DNA of 64,000 bases from Sutcliffiella horikoshii DSM 8719 (GCA_001648575.1 LQXN01000058.1:1-64000); one strand, 5' to 3'. Shown: positions 1 through 8,304, counted from the stretch's first letter. The notes: generated by a model from the letters alone, not told the origin. Translations and numbers: made by a program.

Positions 1-311
<311 letters not shown>

Positions 312-431
312 GAGTCTGAGCTTTTGCTCAAAATTTGCTAGCTTGTGTTACTTAAATCATTTTGCCAGTTCCATAGAACCGACGTTATGACGCTGTTGTT
401 TTGTTTAGTTTTCAAAGATCATTCAATATTA
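312..431 (-). promoter_or_regulatory. pre-16S leader with boxA-like processing/antitermination sequence
   Basis: Between tRNA-Gly and 16S the minus strand carries GATCTTTGAAAACTAAACAA (about 403-422), which matches the conserved leader motif in front of Bacillus 16S genes. A small GAGC-AAAA-GCTC hairpin lies nearer the 16S start. I infer the usual role in RNase III processing and rRNA antitermination; no separate promoter is evident here. Confidence 0.6.
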
Positions 432-505
432 TGGAGCGGGTGATGGGAATCGAACCCACGACATCAGCTTGGAAGGCTGAGGTTTTACCATTAAACTACA
501 CCCGC
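432..505 (-). tRNA. tRNA-Gly (anticodon TCC)
   Basis: The minus strand folds as a cloverleaf with acceptor GCGGGTG/CACCCGC, anticodon loop CTTCCAA, T loop GTTCGATTC and encoded CCA. It is the last tRNA before 16S. Confidence 0.97.
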
Positions 506-516
506 AATATTCAAAA

Positions 517-590
517 TCGGGAAGACAGGATTTGAACCTGCGACCCCTTGGTCCCAAACCAAGTGCTCTACCAAGCTGAGCTACTCCCCG
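517..590 (-). tRNA. tRNA-Pro (anticodon TGG)
   Basis: Acceptor CGGGGAG/CTTCCCG, anticodon loop TTTGGGA and T loop GTTCAAATC are readable on the minus strand. The 3' CCA is not encoded, unlike most neighbours. Confidence 0.96.
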
Positions 591-606
591 TTTACTTTAT
601 AAGTAA

Positions 607-683
607 TGGCGCGCCCGAGAGGACTCGAACCCCTAACCTTTTGATCCGTAGTCAAACGCTCTATCCAATTGAGCTACGGGCGC
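607..683 (-). tRNA. tRNA-Arg (anticodon ACG)
   Basis: Acceptor GCGCCCG/CGGGCGC, anticodon loop CTACGGA and an encoded CCA are visible. It is the first tRNA after the internal promoter at 731-759. Confidence 0.97.
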
Positions 684-730
684 TTCATATCAGTGTTTGT
701 TATAATGTCGCTCTCAGAGGCGACTTAACT

Positions 731-759
731 ATAATATCAATTTCAGCGTTTTATGTCAA
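731..759 (-). promoter_or_regulatory. internal sigma-A promoter of the tRNA-Arg/Pro/Gly-16S unit
   Basis: The minus strand has a perfect -35 TTGACA (754-759), a 17-nt spacer and TATTAT as -10 (731-736). It lies in the 96-nt gap between tRNA-Leu and tRNA-Arg, so the last three tRNAs and the rRNA operon can be transcribed without the upstream tRNAs. Confidence 0.85.
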
Positions 760-779
760 CACTTTTTTGAAATTATTTT

Positions 780-865
<86 letters not shown>

Positions 866-891
866 GAAAATGAATGGCTAGTAAAAATGTA

Positions 892-975
892 TGGTGCGGG
901 TGAAGGGACTCGAACCCCCACGTCAAAGACACTAGATCCTAAGTCTAGCGCGTCTGCCAATTCCGCCACACCCGC
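892..975 (-). tRNA. tRNA-Leu (anticodon TAG)
   Basis: Class II tRNA with acceptor GCGGGTG/CACCCGC, anticodon loop CTTAGGA, long variable arm and encoded CCA. Confidence 0.97.
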
Positions 976-992
976 ATACATCAATATAAAGT

Positions 993-1067
993 TGGCTGGG
1001 CTAGCTGGATTCGAACCAACGCATGTCGCAGTCAAAGTGCGATGCCTTACCGCTTGGCTATAGCCCA
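993..1067 (-). tRNA. tRNA-Gln (anticodon TTG)
   Basis: Acceptor TGGGCTA/TAGCCCA, anticodon loop CTTTGAC and encoded CCA are readable. A 184-nt structured spacer separates it from tRNA-Val upstream. Confidence 0.97.
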
Positions 1068-1251
1068 TTGAATATGCTCCGTGAATTTAACTTCTTAGAG
1101 TAAGCTACATGAGCTTACACCGCAGATATTATTATGACTATTTCAGAAGGAAATAGGCGGAATAATATCGACACCAAAATCCACGAGACTTCTCAAAAGA
1201 AAAGAAGAGTAGTTCTAAGTTGTTGTATAAGAGGAGATTGTAAAATCCCTC
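1068..1251 (-). other. 184-nt structured spacer inside the tRNA cluster
   Basis: No gene is seen. The spacer holds two hairpins: a nested one at 1125-1169 (outer arms GATATTATT/AATAATATC, inner arms CTATTTC/GAAATAG) and one at 1100-1118 (GTAAGCT/AGCTTAC). All other intertRNA gaps here are under 100 nt. I see no convincing promoter or tRNA remnant in it. Confidence 0.6.
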
Positions 1252-1327
1252 TGGTGGAGGATGACGGGATCGAACCGCCGACCCCCTGCTTGTAAGGCAG
1301 GTGCTCTCCCAGCTGAGCTAATCCTCC
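1252..1327 (-). tRNA. tRNA-Val (anticodon TAC)
   Basis: Acceptor GGAGGAT/ATCCTCC, anticodon loop CTTACAA and encoded CCA are visible on the minus strand. Confidence 0.97.
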
Positions 1328-1377
1328 AGATAGGAAGCGGGCAGCAAAGCACAAATGCTTTGCAACCCACTTAGTAG

Positions 1378-1449
1378 TGACCCGTACGGGATTCGAACCC
1401 GTGTTACCGCCGTGAAAGGGCGGTGTCTTAACCGCTTGACCAACGGGCC
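1378..1449 (-). tRNA. tRNA-Glu (anticodon TTC)
   Basis: Acceptor GGCCCGT/ACGGGTC with anticodon loop CTTTCAC. The sequence after the discriminator A is CTACT, so CCA is not encoded. Confidence 0.96.
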
Positions 1450-1458
1450 TTAATAAAA

Positions 1459-1549
1459 TGGCGGAGAAGGAGGGATTTGAACCCTCGCGCCGCTTACACG
1501 ACCTACACCCTTAGCAGGGGCGCCTCTTCAGCCACTTGAGTACTTCTCC
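1459..1549 (-). tRNA. tRNA-Ser (anticodon GCT)
   Basis: A 91-nt class II tRNA with acceptor GGAGAAG/CTTCTCC, anticodon loop CTGCTAA, long variable arm and encoded CCA. Confidence 0.97.
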
Positions 1550-1554
1550 AAATA

Positions 1555-1629
1555 TGGCTCCACCAGTAGGATTCGAACCTACGACCCTTCGGTTAACAGC
1601 CGAATGCTCTACCGCTGAGCTATGGTGGA
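1555..1629 (-). tRNA. tRNA-Asn (anticodon GTT)
   Basis: Acceptor TCCACCA/TGGTGGA, anticodon loop CTGTTAA and encoded CCA. It is the first full tRNA in the cluster; its first 25 nt are repeated exactly at 1755-1779. Confidence 0.97.
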
Positions 1630-1754
1630 TTATTGCAAAGTGTTCCCGACGGATCTAAGAAGTAGCAGACGCCGAACGTCCCGATTTCGGGAAGCATTTC
1701 AGTGAAGTTGCTCAATCGGTACGCTGTAGAGTCTCGAAGAAGCTTATTCGAGCG

Positions 1755-1779
1755 TGCTCTACCGCTGAGCTATGGTGGA
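1755..1779 (-). pseudogene. tRNA-Asn 5' fragment (acceptor strand plus D arm)
   Basis: These 25 nt are identical to the 5' part of the intact tRNA-Asn (1605-1629) and lie exactly 150 bp upstream of it. The match stops after the D arm, so no anticodon or T arm is present. It lies just downstream of the cluster promoter, so it should be transcribed at the 5' end of the precursor. The 125 nt between fragment and gene hold small hairpins (CTCGAA/TTCGAG and TCCCG/CGGGA). Confidence 0.8.
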
Positions 1780-1836
1780 ATAATAATACGGTATAGTGCT
1801 TATTTTCTCTCTTATCCCTCGCAACCGACTGTTTTA

Positions 1837-1865
1837 ATTTTAATAAGCATGTCCTAAAAAGTCAA
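1837..1865 (-). promoter_or_regulatory. sigma-A promoter of the tRNA-rRNA cluster
   Basis: The minus strand reads TTGACT (1860-1865), 17 nt, then TAAAAT (1837-1842), a near-consensus rRNA-type promoter. Transcription would start about 50 nt before the tRNA-Asn fragment. Confidence 0.8.
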
Positions 1866-1949
1866 GTTTTTTCGAAAGATAATGATATATTATCATAATT
1901 GTCATTGGTGCGCTTTTTTAAAACAGCGACTAGAATAAATTATCATATT

Positions 1950-2423
1950 TTACCGTTGTATGTCAACATGCTTTTTGATTTCTCTTAGTTTCCCTCTACA
2001 TTTTCCACATCTATACTTTGTCGTATTCACCCTTCTTACTCTTTTATATAAATGGCGGCAATCGATGCATTCATATATGCGGAACGTTTTCGGCTTGGGC
2101 TCTTCTGTAAGGATCGGGGTGCAGAACCTTGGAGCTCCCACTTCTTTGAGTAAAACGCGGAAATCCCGATCTCGGTGCTTATATCCTTTTCCTTGGATGT
2201 GTAAGTGATAATGACAGAGTTCATGTTTGATTATCCCAACAAGCTCGTCCATTCCCAAGGCGTCGTAGTATTTCTTGTTTATTTGGATGTTACTTGTGGA
2301 GGTCAAGTATCTCCCTCCTGTTGTTTTCAAACGGTGGTTGAATGAAGCTGTATGTAGAAATGGTCTATTGAAATAGGATATAGATATATCTTCTATCAGC
2401 TTCTGAAGATCCTTGTCTTCCAT
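1950..2423 (-). CDS. sprT: SprT-family zinc metallopeptidase-like protein
   Basis: This 157-aa protein belongs to the SprT-like family (B. subtilis YdcK). The zinc-binding HELCH (HExxH) is at residues 67-71, and a C-terminal zinc ribbon has two CxxC pairs near 119-122 and 139-142. The start is the ATG 9 nt after a strong GGGGGAGG; an in-frame ATG 14 codons earlier has no such site. The family is metalloprotease-like, but the physiological substrate in Bacillus is not something I can state. Its neighbours, cmpA (divergent) and the tRNA cluster, match the B. subtilis order. Confidence 0.9.
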   Translation of the reverse strand: MEDKDLQKLIEDISISYFNRPFLHTASFNHRLKTTGGRYLTSTSNIQINKKYYDALGMDELVGIIKHELCHYHLHIQGKGYKHRDRDFRVLLKEVGAPRFCTPILTEEPKPKTFRIYECIDCRHLYKRVRRVNTTKYRCGKCRGKLREIKKHVDIQR

Positions 2424-2530
2424 TTGTCCTCCCCCTTCTTTTGAACCCTCCTCATTATACTGCATACTATAGAAGAAATTAAGTCATATTTGTAGCCTTC
2501 GAGTTAAATGTAGAAGGAGGTACTAAGAAG

Positions 2531-2641
2531 ATGCCATCTTGGTTTAGGAAGCAGATGCAGCGGGCCTACCTGGAAAAGGATCGTTACCAAATAAAAATGT
2601 TGAATCAGTGTTGGTTTTTTTACTATAAGAAGAATGTCTAA
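2531..2641 (+). CDS. cmpA: cortex morphogenetic protein CmpA
   Basis: This is a 36-aa ORF (start MPSWFRKQMQRAYLEKD, end FFYYKKNV) with AGAAGGAGG upstream of ATG. Length, the KQMQ-A-LEKD-YQIK-LNQCW pattern and position next to sprT and tex match B. subtilis CmpA. CmpA is a sporulation protein that helps the ClpXP-dependent removal of the coat protein SpoIVA and so acts as a checkpoint between coat and cortex assembly. Its presence supports a spore-forming host. A strong terminator follows immediately. Confidence 0.92.
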   Translation: MPSWFRKQMQRAYLEKDRYQIKMLNQCWFFYYKKNV

Positions 2642-2646
2642 AGATA

Positions 2647-2682
2647 AACCCCGAGCAGCATAGAAAATTGCGCTCGGGGTTT
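2647..2682 (+). terminator. terminator of cmpA
   Basis: Stem CCCCGAGC/GCTCGGGG (2649-2656, 2672-2679) is followed by TTTATATT. It also faces the 3' end of tex and could work in both directions. Confidence 0.8.
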
Positions 2683-2696
2683 ATATTGTGACGAAA

Positions 2697-4880
2697 TTAT
2701 ACTTCCTGTTTTTCCGGTTGCAGCATAGTGAGTGAGACTCGTCCTTTGTTCACTTCCACGCCGTCCACCCAAACCGTGACAATGTCACCTACTGACACAA
2801 TATCGAGTGGATGCTTTACAAATCGGTTGCTCAGTTTGGAGATATGGACTAGGCCGTCCTGTTTCACTCCGATATCAACGAACGCTCCGAAGTCGACCAC
2901 ATTGCGGACGGTCCCTTCAAGTTCCATCCCTTTTTGCAGATCCTCCATTTTCAGAACGTCTTGCTTGAGAAGCGGAGTCGGCATATCATCACGGGGATCA
3001 CGCTCTGGTCTGATCAAGGAATCGATAATATCCTGCAGAGTGATAGGACCGATGTTCAGGTCCTCTGCCAGCTTTTCGATTTCCGCGCCTTTCAGGGCAT
3101 CTTGTAATTTGGATGTACCAATCTCTTTTTCGGAAGCACCTAGTTGCTTTAGCAGTTTTTTTACATCTGAATAGGTTTCCGGATGGATGCCAGTTCTATC
3201 AAGGGGCTGTTTACCATCGATGATTCGAAGGAACCCGATGCACTGTTCATAAGTCTTGGCTCCAAGTCTCGGGATTCCTTTAAGATCTGCCCTGCTGGCG
3301 AACTTCCCTTCTTCCTCACGTTTTTTGACAATATTATTTGCGACTGTCTTTGATAGTCCTGCGACATATTGCAGCAAGGAGGAGGAGGCAGTGTTAACGT
3401 TCACACCTACCTGGTTTACAACTGTTTCCACCACAAAATTCAGGGATTCTGCCAGACGTTTTTGAGCAACATCATGCTGATACTGACCAACCCCTACTGA
3501 TTTCGGGTCTATTTTTACCAGTTCAGCCAATGGATCTTGAAGTCTTCTGGCAATGGAAACTGCACTTCTTTCTTCCACCTGTAAGTCCGGAAATTCTTCT
3601 CTCGCCAGGTCAGATGCGGAATAGACACTCGCACCTGCTTCATTGACGATGAGGTAGGAAATGTTTTTTCCGCTTTCTTTCATTACCTCTGCGATAAGCT
3701 GTTCCGTTTCACGCGATGCCGTGCCGTTGCCAATTGCCACTACTTCGATTTGGTGGGTTGCCAGGACATCGATCAGGCTTTTGATTGCCTCTTCACGCTT
3801 ATGGGCACCTGTATGCGGATAGATGACACTGATATGAAGCACTTTTCCGGTTTCGTCAACAACGGCAAGCTTGCAGCCGGTGCGATATGCCGGGTCCACC
3901 CCCAACACAACCCGACCTTTTAAAGGTGGTTGAAGTAAAAGGTTTCTCAGGTTTTCTGAAAAGATATGGATAGCCTGTTCTTCTGCTTTTTCGGTCAACT
4001 CTTTTCGGATTTCACGCTCAATGGCAGGTTCGATCAACCGCTTGTAGCTGTCGTCTATCGCTTCCTTGATAAGAGGGGTTGCAATGGATGATTCTCTTTT
4101 AATCACCTGACGATTCAAGTAATCGATGATTCTGTCAGTCGGGGCGGAAACAGACAGGCGCAATACCTCTTCTTTTTCCCCGCGGTTTACCGCTAGAATC
4201 CTATGCGGAAGAATCCTGGAAATCGCTTCTTCATATTCATAGTACATTGCAAAGACTTCTTTTTCGTCTTTTTCTGCCTTTTTGACTGTCGAAACGAGCT
4301 TCCCTTGCTTGAAGGTCAGGTCGCGGATGTATTGGCGAAAGGATGGTTCGTCTGAAAAAGTTTCGGCAAGAATATCCTTTGCACCCTCAAGCACCTCTTC
4401 AATAGAAGTAACTTCTTTTTCTTCGGACAAGAAGCCTTGTGCTTTTTCTTCCAGTGATGGTGATGACGGGAAGGTAAACAGCCATTGTGCAAAAGGCTCC
4501 AGTCCTTTTTCTTTTGCAACCGTTGCTTTTGTACGGCGTTTTTGCTTGTACGGACGGTATAAGTCCTCAACTTGCTGCAGCTTTGTCGATTTTATAAGGC
4601 TAGCTTTCAGTTCTGGAGTGAGTTTTCCTTGTTCTTCAATGAGGCGGATTACTTCATCTTTTCTATTTTCAAGGTTTTGTATGTATTGCCATTTTTCCAT
4701 TACCGCTCTGATTTGGACTTCATCAAGCGACCCGGTCTGTTCTTTTCGGTATCTGGCGATAAAAGGAACTGTATTGCCCTCTTCTAGGAGTGCAATTACT
4801 TTTTTAGCCTGTGCTTTAGTTACTTCAACGTCTTTGACTAGTAAATTTACCAGTTGTTCTGTTTTTTCGTTCCATTCCAA
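2697..4880 (-). CDS. tex: Tex-family RNA-binding transcription accessory protein
   Basis: This is a 727-aa Tex protein (B. subtilis YdcI): N-terminal helical Tex domain with the VPFIARYRKE motif near residue 40, a YqgF/RNase H-like middle (VVLGVDPAYRTGCKLAVVDE), helix-hairpin-helix repeats and a C-terminal S1 RNA-binding domain (GTVRNVVDFGAFVDIGVKQD). The start is a TTG 8 nt after GGGAGG; the in-frame ATG 12 codons upstream has no ribosome site. Tex proteins bind nucleic acid and affect transcription and its coupling to translation. It follows the sigma-B operon but is separated from it by a terminator. Confidence 0.95.
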   Translation of the reverse strand: MEWNEKTEQLVNLLVKDVEVTKAQAKKVIALLEEGNTVPFIARYRKEQTGSLDEVQIRAVMEKWQYIQNLENRKDEVIRLIEEQGKLTPELKASLIKSTKLQQVEDLYRPYKQKRRTKATVAKEKGLEPFAQWLFTFPSSPSLEEKAQGFLSEEKEVTSIEEVLEGAKDILAETFSDEPSFRQYIRDLTFKQGKLVSTVKKAEKDEKEVFAMYYEYEEAISRILPHRILAVNRGEKEEVLRLSVSAPTDRIIDYLNRQVIKRESSIATPLIKEAIDDSYKRLIEPAIEREIRKELTEKAEEQAIHIFSENLRNLLLQPPLKGRVVLGVDPAYRTGCKLAVVDETGKVLHISVIYPHTGAHKREEAIKSLIDVLATHQIEVVAIGNGTASRETEQLIAEVMKESGKNISYLIVNEAGASVYSASDLAREEFPDLQVEERSAVSIARRLQDPLAELVKIDPKSVGVGQYQHDVAQKRLAESLNFVVETVVNQVGVNVNTASSSLLQYVAGLSKTVANNIVKKREEEGKFASRADLKGIPRLGAKTYEQCIGFLRIIDGKQPLDRTGIHPETYSDVKKLLKQLGASEKEIGTSKLQDALKGAEIEKLAEDLNIGPITLQDIIDSLIRPERDPRDDMPTPLLKQDVLKMEDLQKGMELEGTVRNVVDFGAFVDIGVKQDGLVHISKLSNRFVKHPLDIVSVGDIVTVWVDGVEVNKGRVSLTMLQPEKQEV

Positions 4881-4935
4881 TTTTATAGCCTCCCAACTTA
4901 ATAACCCATCTTCCATTTTAGCAAAATAATGAACA

Positions 4936-4967
4936 AAGAAAAAAGACTAACATTAATTTGTTAGTCT
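4936..4967 (-). terminator. terminator of the sigma-B operon (after rsbX)
   Basis: On the minus strand AGACTAACA pairs with TGTTAGTCT around an AATTAA-type loop and is followed by TTTTTC. It separates rsbX from tex. Confidence 0.85.
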
Positions 4968-5008
4968 CGGAACATGTTTTTCGTCAAAATTTAAGCCTGA
5001 CATTCTCC

Positions 5009-5608
5009 CTAATGGATTTCACCGGAGATGATGGTGACATCATCCATTCCATTACCGGTAAACATTGCAGCGATCTCAAGCAGGGACGTTGCAGATGGGA
5101 TATCCTTGATGTAACGCTTTACAGAAGGGATATTCAATCCATCCGAGTAGATGAAGAACTTCATTTTGGAACTGTAGGGAAAACGATGGGTTTTAAGGTT
5201 TTGAGGTTTTCCAGAAAGGTAGCCTTTAACCGGAAGAGGATAGATAAGCTTCTCTGTCGGAGGATATAAGAAGAATCGAATATTTCCAACACAGCTGTAT
5301 ACAACCTCCTGCAGGCCATAATGGACCTTCAACACGGATACCGCTGCTCCACGCTTATTCTTCATTGCTTCGTTACAAGCTTTCATGATTACCGAAACGT
5401 CCTCTGTTTCATGATCTTTGGCAGCGGAGATAACCGCTTGTGATGCATCATGAGCGTGCTCCCCACTACCTAGGCCATCAGCCACCACACACAGAAAATA
5501 ATCGTCTGTTGTGTTCACATAGTAGCTGTCCCCACAGAAATACATTCCGTTTTTCGCATTCTGGTAGGCATTGACGTTCGCTCTTTCATGTTTGAATTGT
5601 TCTATCAT
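5009..5608 (-). CDS. rsbX: RsbX, serine phosphatase (feedback regulator of sigma-B)
   Basis: A 199-aa PP2C-type phosphatase, the same length as B. subtilis RsbX, with the FLCVVADGLGSGEHAHDASQ metal-site motif near residues 38-57 and a C-terminal DDVTIISGEI strand. RsbX dephosphorylates RsbS and RsbR in the stressosome and so resets the pathway after stress. Its ATG overlaps the sigB stop codon by 4 bp, so translation is probably coupled. It is the last gene of the operon. Confidence 0.96.
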   Translation of the reverse strand: MIEQFKHERANVNAYQNAKNGMYFCGDSYYVNTTDDYFLCVVADGLGSGEHAHDASQAVISAAKDHETEDVSVIMKACNEAMKNKRGAAVSVLKVHYGLQEVVYSCVGNIRFFLYPPTEKLIYPLPVKGYLSGKPQNLKTHRFPYSSKMKFFIYSDGLNIPSVKRYIKDIPSATSLLEIAAMFTGNGMDDVTIISGEIH

Positions 5609-6390
5609 GTAAAGATCTCCGTTGTTGCATTATCAGCCATGAATGCCTGTTTCAGCTTGGTAAGCGCCTTACGTTGCAGCCTGGATACATGCATTTGAGA
5701 AATACCCAGTTTTTCCCCTGTTTCTTTTTGACTCATGTTTTTAAAGAATGTGCATTCGATAATTTGCTTCTCGCGCTCTGATAGCACGTGGAAGATTTTT
5801 TGCAATAGAAGTTGTTGATCGACTTGATCAAAGCCTGAATCCTGATTTCCTACGATATCAAGAATGGTCACCGTGCTTCCGTCAGAGTCAGCCTCAATGG
5901 CATTATCAACAGACAGAGCTTGGTAGTTCTGGCTCATTTCCATCGCTTCCAAAACTTCTTCTTCTGTAACTTCCAAATAATCCGCAATCTCATAAACTTT
6001 TGGTGAACGTTGAAGTTCATTTGTCAGTTCCTCGACTGCAGACTTTATCTTCGGTCCTATTTCTTTAATTCTGCGAGGGACATGGACACTCCATGTCTTA
6101 TCACGCAGGAAGCGTTTGATTTCTCCTATGATGGTCGGTACGGCGAAAGCTTCGAAACTTCTGCCGAAACTAGCATCAAAACGCTTCATTGCTCCTAGCA
6201 ATCCAATCATCCCAACTTGGGATAGGTCTTCATGAAAGGCTTTGCCTCTTGAATATTTACGAGCGATGGATTCAACAAGTGCCGTATAATGCTCGACTAA
6301 TTGCAACTGCGATACTTCACAACCGTCTTGTTGGTACCGCTCTAATAGCATATTAACATCCAGCTTATTGGACTGAGATTGATTCTGCAT
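5605..6390 (-). CDS. sigB: RNA polymerase sigma factor SigB (general stress)
   Basis: This 261-aa sigma-70 family protein (B. subtilis SigB is 262 aa) shows region 2 (SRGKAFHEDLSQVGMIGLLGA), region 3 and a region 4 helix-turn-helix (MSQKETGEKLGISQMHVSRL). The chosen ATG has AGGTGG 6 nt before it and overlaps the rsbW 3' end by 26 bp, as in B. subtilis. SigB directs the general stress regulon; it is held by RsbW until RsbV is dephosphorylated. It should transcribe its own operon from the promoter at 7263-7287. Confidence 0.97.
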   Translation of the reverse strand: MQNQSQSNKLDVNMLLERYQQDGCEVSQLQLVEHYTALVESIARKYSRGKAFHEDLSQVGMIGLLGAMKRFDASFGRSFEAFAVPTIIGEIKRFLRDKTWSVHVPRRIKEIGPKIKSAVEELTNELQRSPKVYEIADYLEVTEEEVLEAMEMSQNYQALSVDNAIEADSDGSTVTILDIVGNQDSGFDQVDQQLLLQKIFHVLSEREKQIIECTFFKNMSQKETGEKLGISQMHVSRLQRKALTKLKQAFMADNATTEIFT

Positions 6391-6841
6391 CCCTTTCCAC
6401 CTGCTCTCCTTGTACATACTTTGTCATGAAGACTGTAACGCCCTGATTGCTGTGCACCTTCACATCATCCATCAGCGTTTGGATTAAGAATAATCCTAAC
6501 CCTCCTTCTGGCAAAGTTTCTACTGGTTGCGACTCGGTGTATGGACCCAGTTCCTCTCTCACTTTATCAAAGTCAAAGCTTTGACCATTGTCAGCTACCA
6601 CCAACTCGAGCCGATCTTTATAAATCCCAAATCCGATTCGAATATTACCTTTTTCGTCTTGCTTATAAGCGTGCTCTACTGCATTTGTGCAAGCCTCGCT
6701 TAACGCAATCTTGATATCTTCAATTTCATCGTATGAAAAGCCCATACGATTCGCAATTCCAGACAAGGTAAGTCGGATGACTCCTACGTATTCCGCCTTG
6801 GCCGGAAACGACATTTCTATATAATCGTAAGCCCGATTCAT
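6365..6841 (-). CDS. rsbW: RsbW, anti-sigma-B factor and serine kinase
   Basis: A 158-aa GHKL (HATPase-like) kinase with the N box EACTNAVEHAYK and the G1 box VADNGQSFDFDKV, then GGLGLFLIQTLMDDV. It binds SigB and phosphorylates RsbV. The start ATG follows GGTGGGGG; an upstream in-frame ATG lacks a ribosome site. It sits between rsbV and sigB with a short gap to rsbV and an overlap with sigB. Confidence 0.96.
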   Translation of the reverse strand: MNRAYDYIEMSFPAKAEYVGVIRLTLSGIANRMGFSYDEIEDIKIALSEACTNAVEHAYKQDEKGNIRIGFGIYKDRLELVVADNGQSFDFDKVREELGPYTESQPVETLPEGGLGLFLIQTLMDDVKVHSNQGVTVFMTKYVQGEQVERDAESISVQ

Positions 6842-6896
6842 TGTTCCCCCACCTTTAAGTGAACTTTTAATGGCTAATTCCATTAGAAAAAAAGCC

Positions 6897-7205
6897 CTAT
6901 TTGATTTCCATTATTCCCGCAAGACCAGTGATATCGAACAATCTTTTCAAACGGTCGGACAAACCCATCAAACGAAAGACACCGCCGTTTGCCTTAACGG
7001 TTTTAAAGAAACCAACAAACATTCCTAAGCCTGTGCTGTCCATATAGTTAACATTGGATAAGTCAAAAATGAGCTCTCCAGTGAATCCTTCTAATAACGG
7101 GGCAACCTTTTCCTTTACCTTTGGTGCAGTGTAGGCATCAATTTCCCCTTCCAGAACAACTGTCGTCTGGTTTAAATCTTCTTTTATCTGAATGTCCATA
7201 TGCAT
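6897..7205 (-). CDS. rsbV: RsbV, anti-anti-sigma factor
   Basis: A 102-aa STAS-domain protein with the phosphorylatable serine in NYMDSTGLGMFVGFFK. Unphosphorylated RsbV captures RsbW and frees SigB; RsbU reactivates it. A sigma-B promoter lies 58 nt upstream of its start, so rsbV-rsbW-sigB-rsbX is autoregulated. Confidence 0.96.
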   Translation of the reverse strand: MHMDIQIKEDLNQTTVVLEGEIDAYTAPKVKEKVAPLLEGFTGELIFDLSNVNYMDSTGLGMFVGFFKTVKANGGVFRLMGLSDRLKRLFDITGLAGIMEIK

Positions 7206-7262
7206 TCTTACGTCACCCCAAACATGAATTAGAATTCCAATTTCAGGTCATCCCAATACTAA

Positions 7263-7287
7263 ATACCCGCTTCACGGACATTTAAAC
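7263..7287 (-). promoter_or_regulatory. sigma-B promoter of rsbV-rsbW-sigB-rsbX
   Basis: The minus strand reads GTTTAA (7282-7287), 13 nt, GGGTAT (7263-7268), a perfect match to the sigma-B consensus. The -35 hexamer overlaps the rsbU stop codon at 7282-7284. Confidence 0.93.
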
Positions 7288-8289
7288 CTTTCTTTTTAAA
7301 ATAATTAAGGTAAAGTCGTCCCTGAGCTGAAAGTCCTGGATTTTCTCCAAGTCCCTATACACCATTTCCACTATGGCTTGTGGGGGCAGGTGGATATAGG
7401 ATCGTATTAACTCTATTATTTTTTCAACCTCTACAAAGCCTTCATCTGTACGGCATTCTGTCACTCCGTCAGAAAATAGGATAACCATATCATCTACTTC
7501 TATTTCTTTTTCATATTGCTGATAAGTCGCCAGTCGGTCTATCCCAAGTACAAGTCCCCTTGCATCCAGTTCATAGAATTCATTTTTCTTCGCATCAAAA
7601 TATAGAGGCGGCTCATGTCCTGCAGAAGAGAAAGAGAAGAGATGTTTGTGAAGGTCATACATGCCATAAAACATGGTGATGAACATGCTCGAATCCACAT
7701 TTTGCTCTACCACTCTATTTAAATTCCCGAGAACATAACTCGGAGCAACTCTGGTATCTGGTAAGCTATCCATTGCATATTTGATCATACTCATACACAT
7801 CGCCGCCGGAATTCCTTTTCCGATGACATCGGCGATCGCGACACTGAACGAATCATTTTCACTGTGAACAAAGTGGTAATAGTCCCCGCTCATATGCTTG
7901 GCAGGTACACTTATCGCACCGATCTCCACAGAATCCGTTTCAGGTATTTTCGTTTCCAGCAGTGTCTGCTGCACATTTGCCGCGATTTCGATTTCTGTTT
8001 GAATCTCCTGCTGCCTGTGACGCAGACTTTGATGTTCCCGATAGGCAATCCCATATCCAATCATGACTTCAAGAAGGAAGTCCAAGGAATGCAGGATGTT
8101 GTCAGGGATTTCTGGAGACAGATTCTGCAACATCGATTTATGAACACTTATGATCTCTTCCGGAGACACCCTCTCCCCAAGAAGCCTCCTGCTGAATTCC
8201 TGTCCCTTATATAAAGCCTCTTCTGATTGCCTGTTCAGATAGGCTGAAAGAATTTCTTTATATTCCGATTCTAAATCTTTATAATTCAT
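7282..8289 (-). CDS. rsbU: RsbU, PP2C-type phosphatase activating RsbV
   Basis: A 335-aa protein, identical in length to B. subtilis RsbU. The N-terminal helical domain (residues 1-80) binds RsbT. The C-terminal SpoIIE/PP2C domain shows SGDYYHF, SVAIADVIGKGIPAAM and DDMVILFSDGVTEC. It dephosphorylates RsbV-P when RsbT is released from the stressosome. A ribosome site (GGGGGAA) precedes the ATG. Confidence 0.96.
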   Translation of the reverse strand: MNYKDLESEYKEILSAYLNRQSEEALYKGQEFSRRLLGERVSPEEIISVHKSMLQNLSPEIPDNILHSLDFLLEVMIGYGIAYREHQSLRHRQQEIQTEIEIAANVQQTLLETKIPETDSVEIGAISVPAKHMSGDYYHFVHSENDSFSVAIADVIGKGIPAAMCMSMIKYAMDSLPDTRVAPSYVLGNLNRVVEQNVDSSMFITMFYGMYDLHKHLFSFSSAGHEPPLYFDAKKNEFYELDARGLVLGIDRLATYQQYEKEIEVDDMVILFSDGVTECRTDEGFVEVEKIIELIRSYIHLPPQAIVEMVYRDLEKIQDFQLRDDFTLIILKRKV

Positions 8290-8304
8290 GGGTTATTCCC
8301 CCTT

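Noticed and set aside
1630-1755. T-box leader or partial 5S rRNA downstream of the tRNA promoter
   Set aside because: No T-box sequence, no specifier-loop layout and no 5S core could be found; only small hairpins are visible.
2036-2224. 62-aa minus-strand ORF inside the SprT-like gene
   Set aside because: Lies out of frame within a gene carrying HExxH and zinc-ribbon motifs; no ribosome site.
4282-4929. 215-aa plus-strand ORF
   Set aside because: Antisense of tex, Ser/Phe-rich shadow composition.
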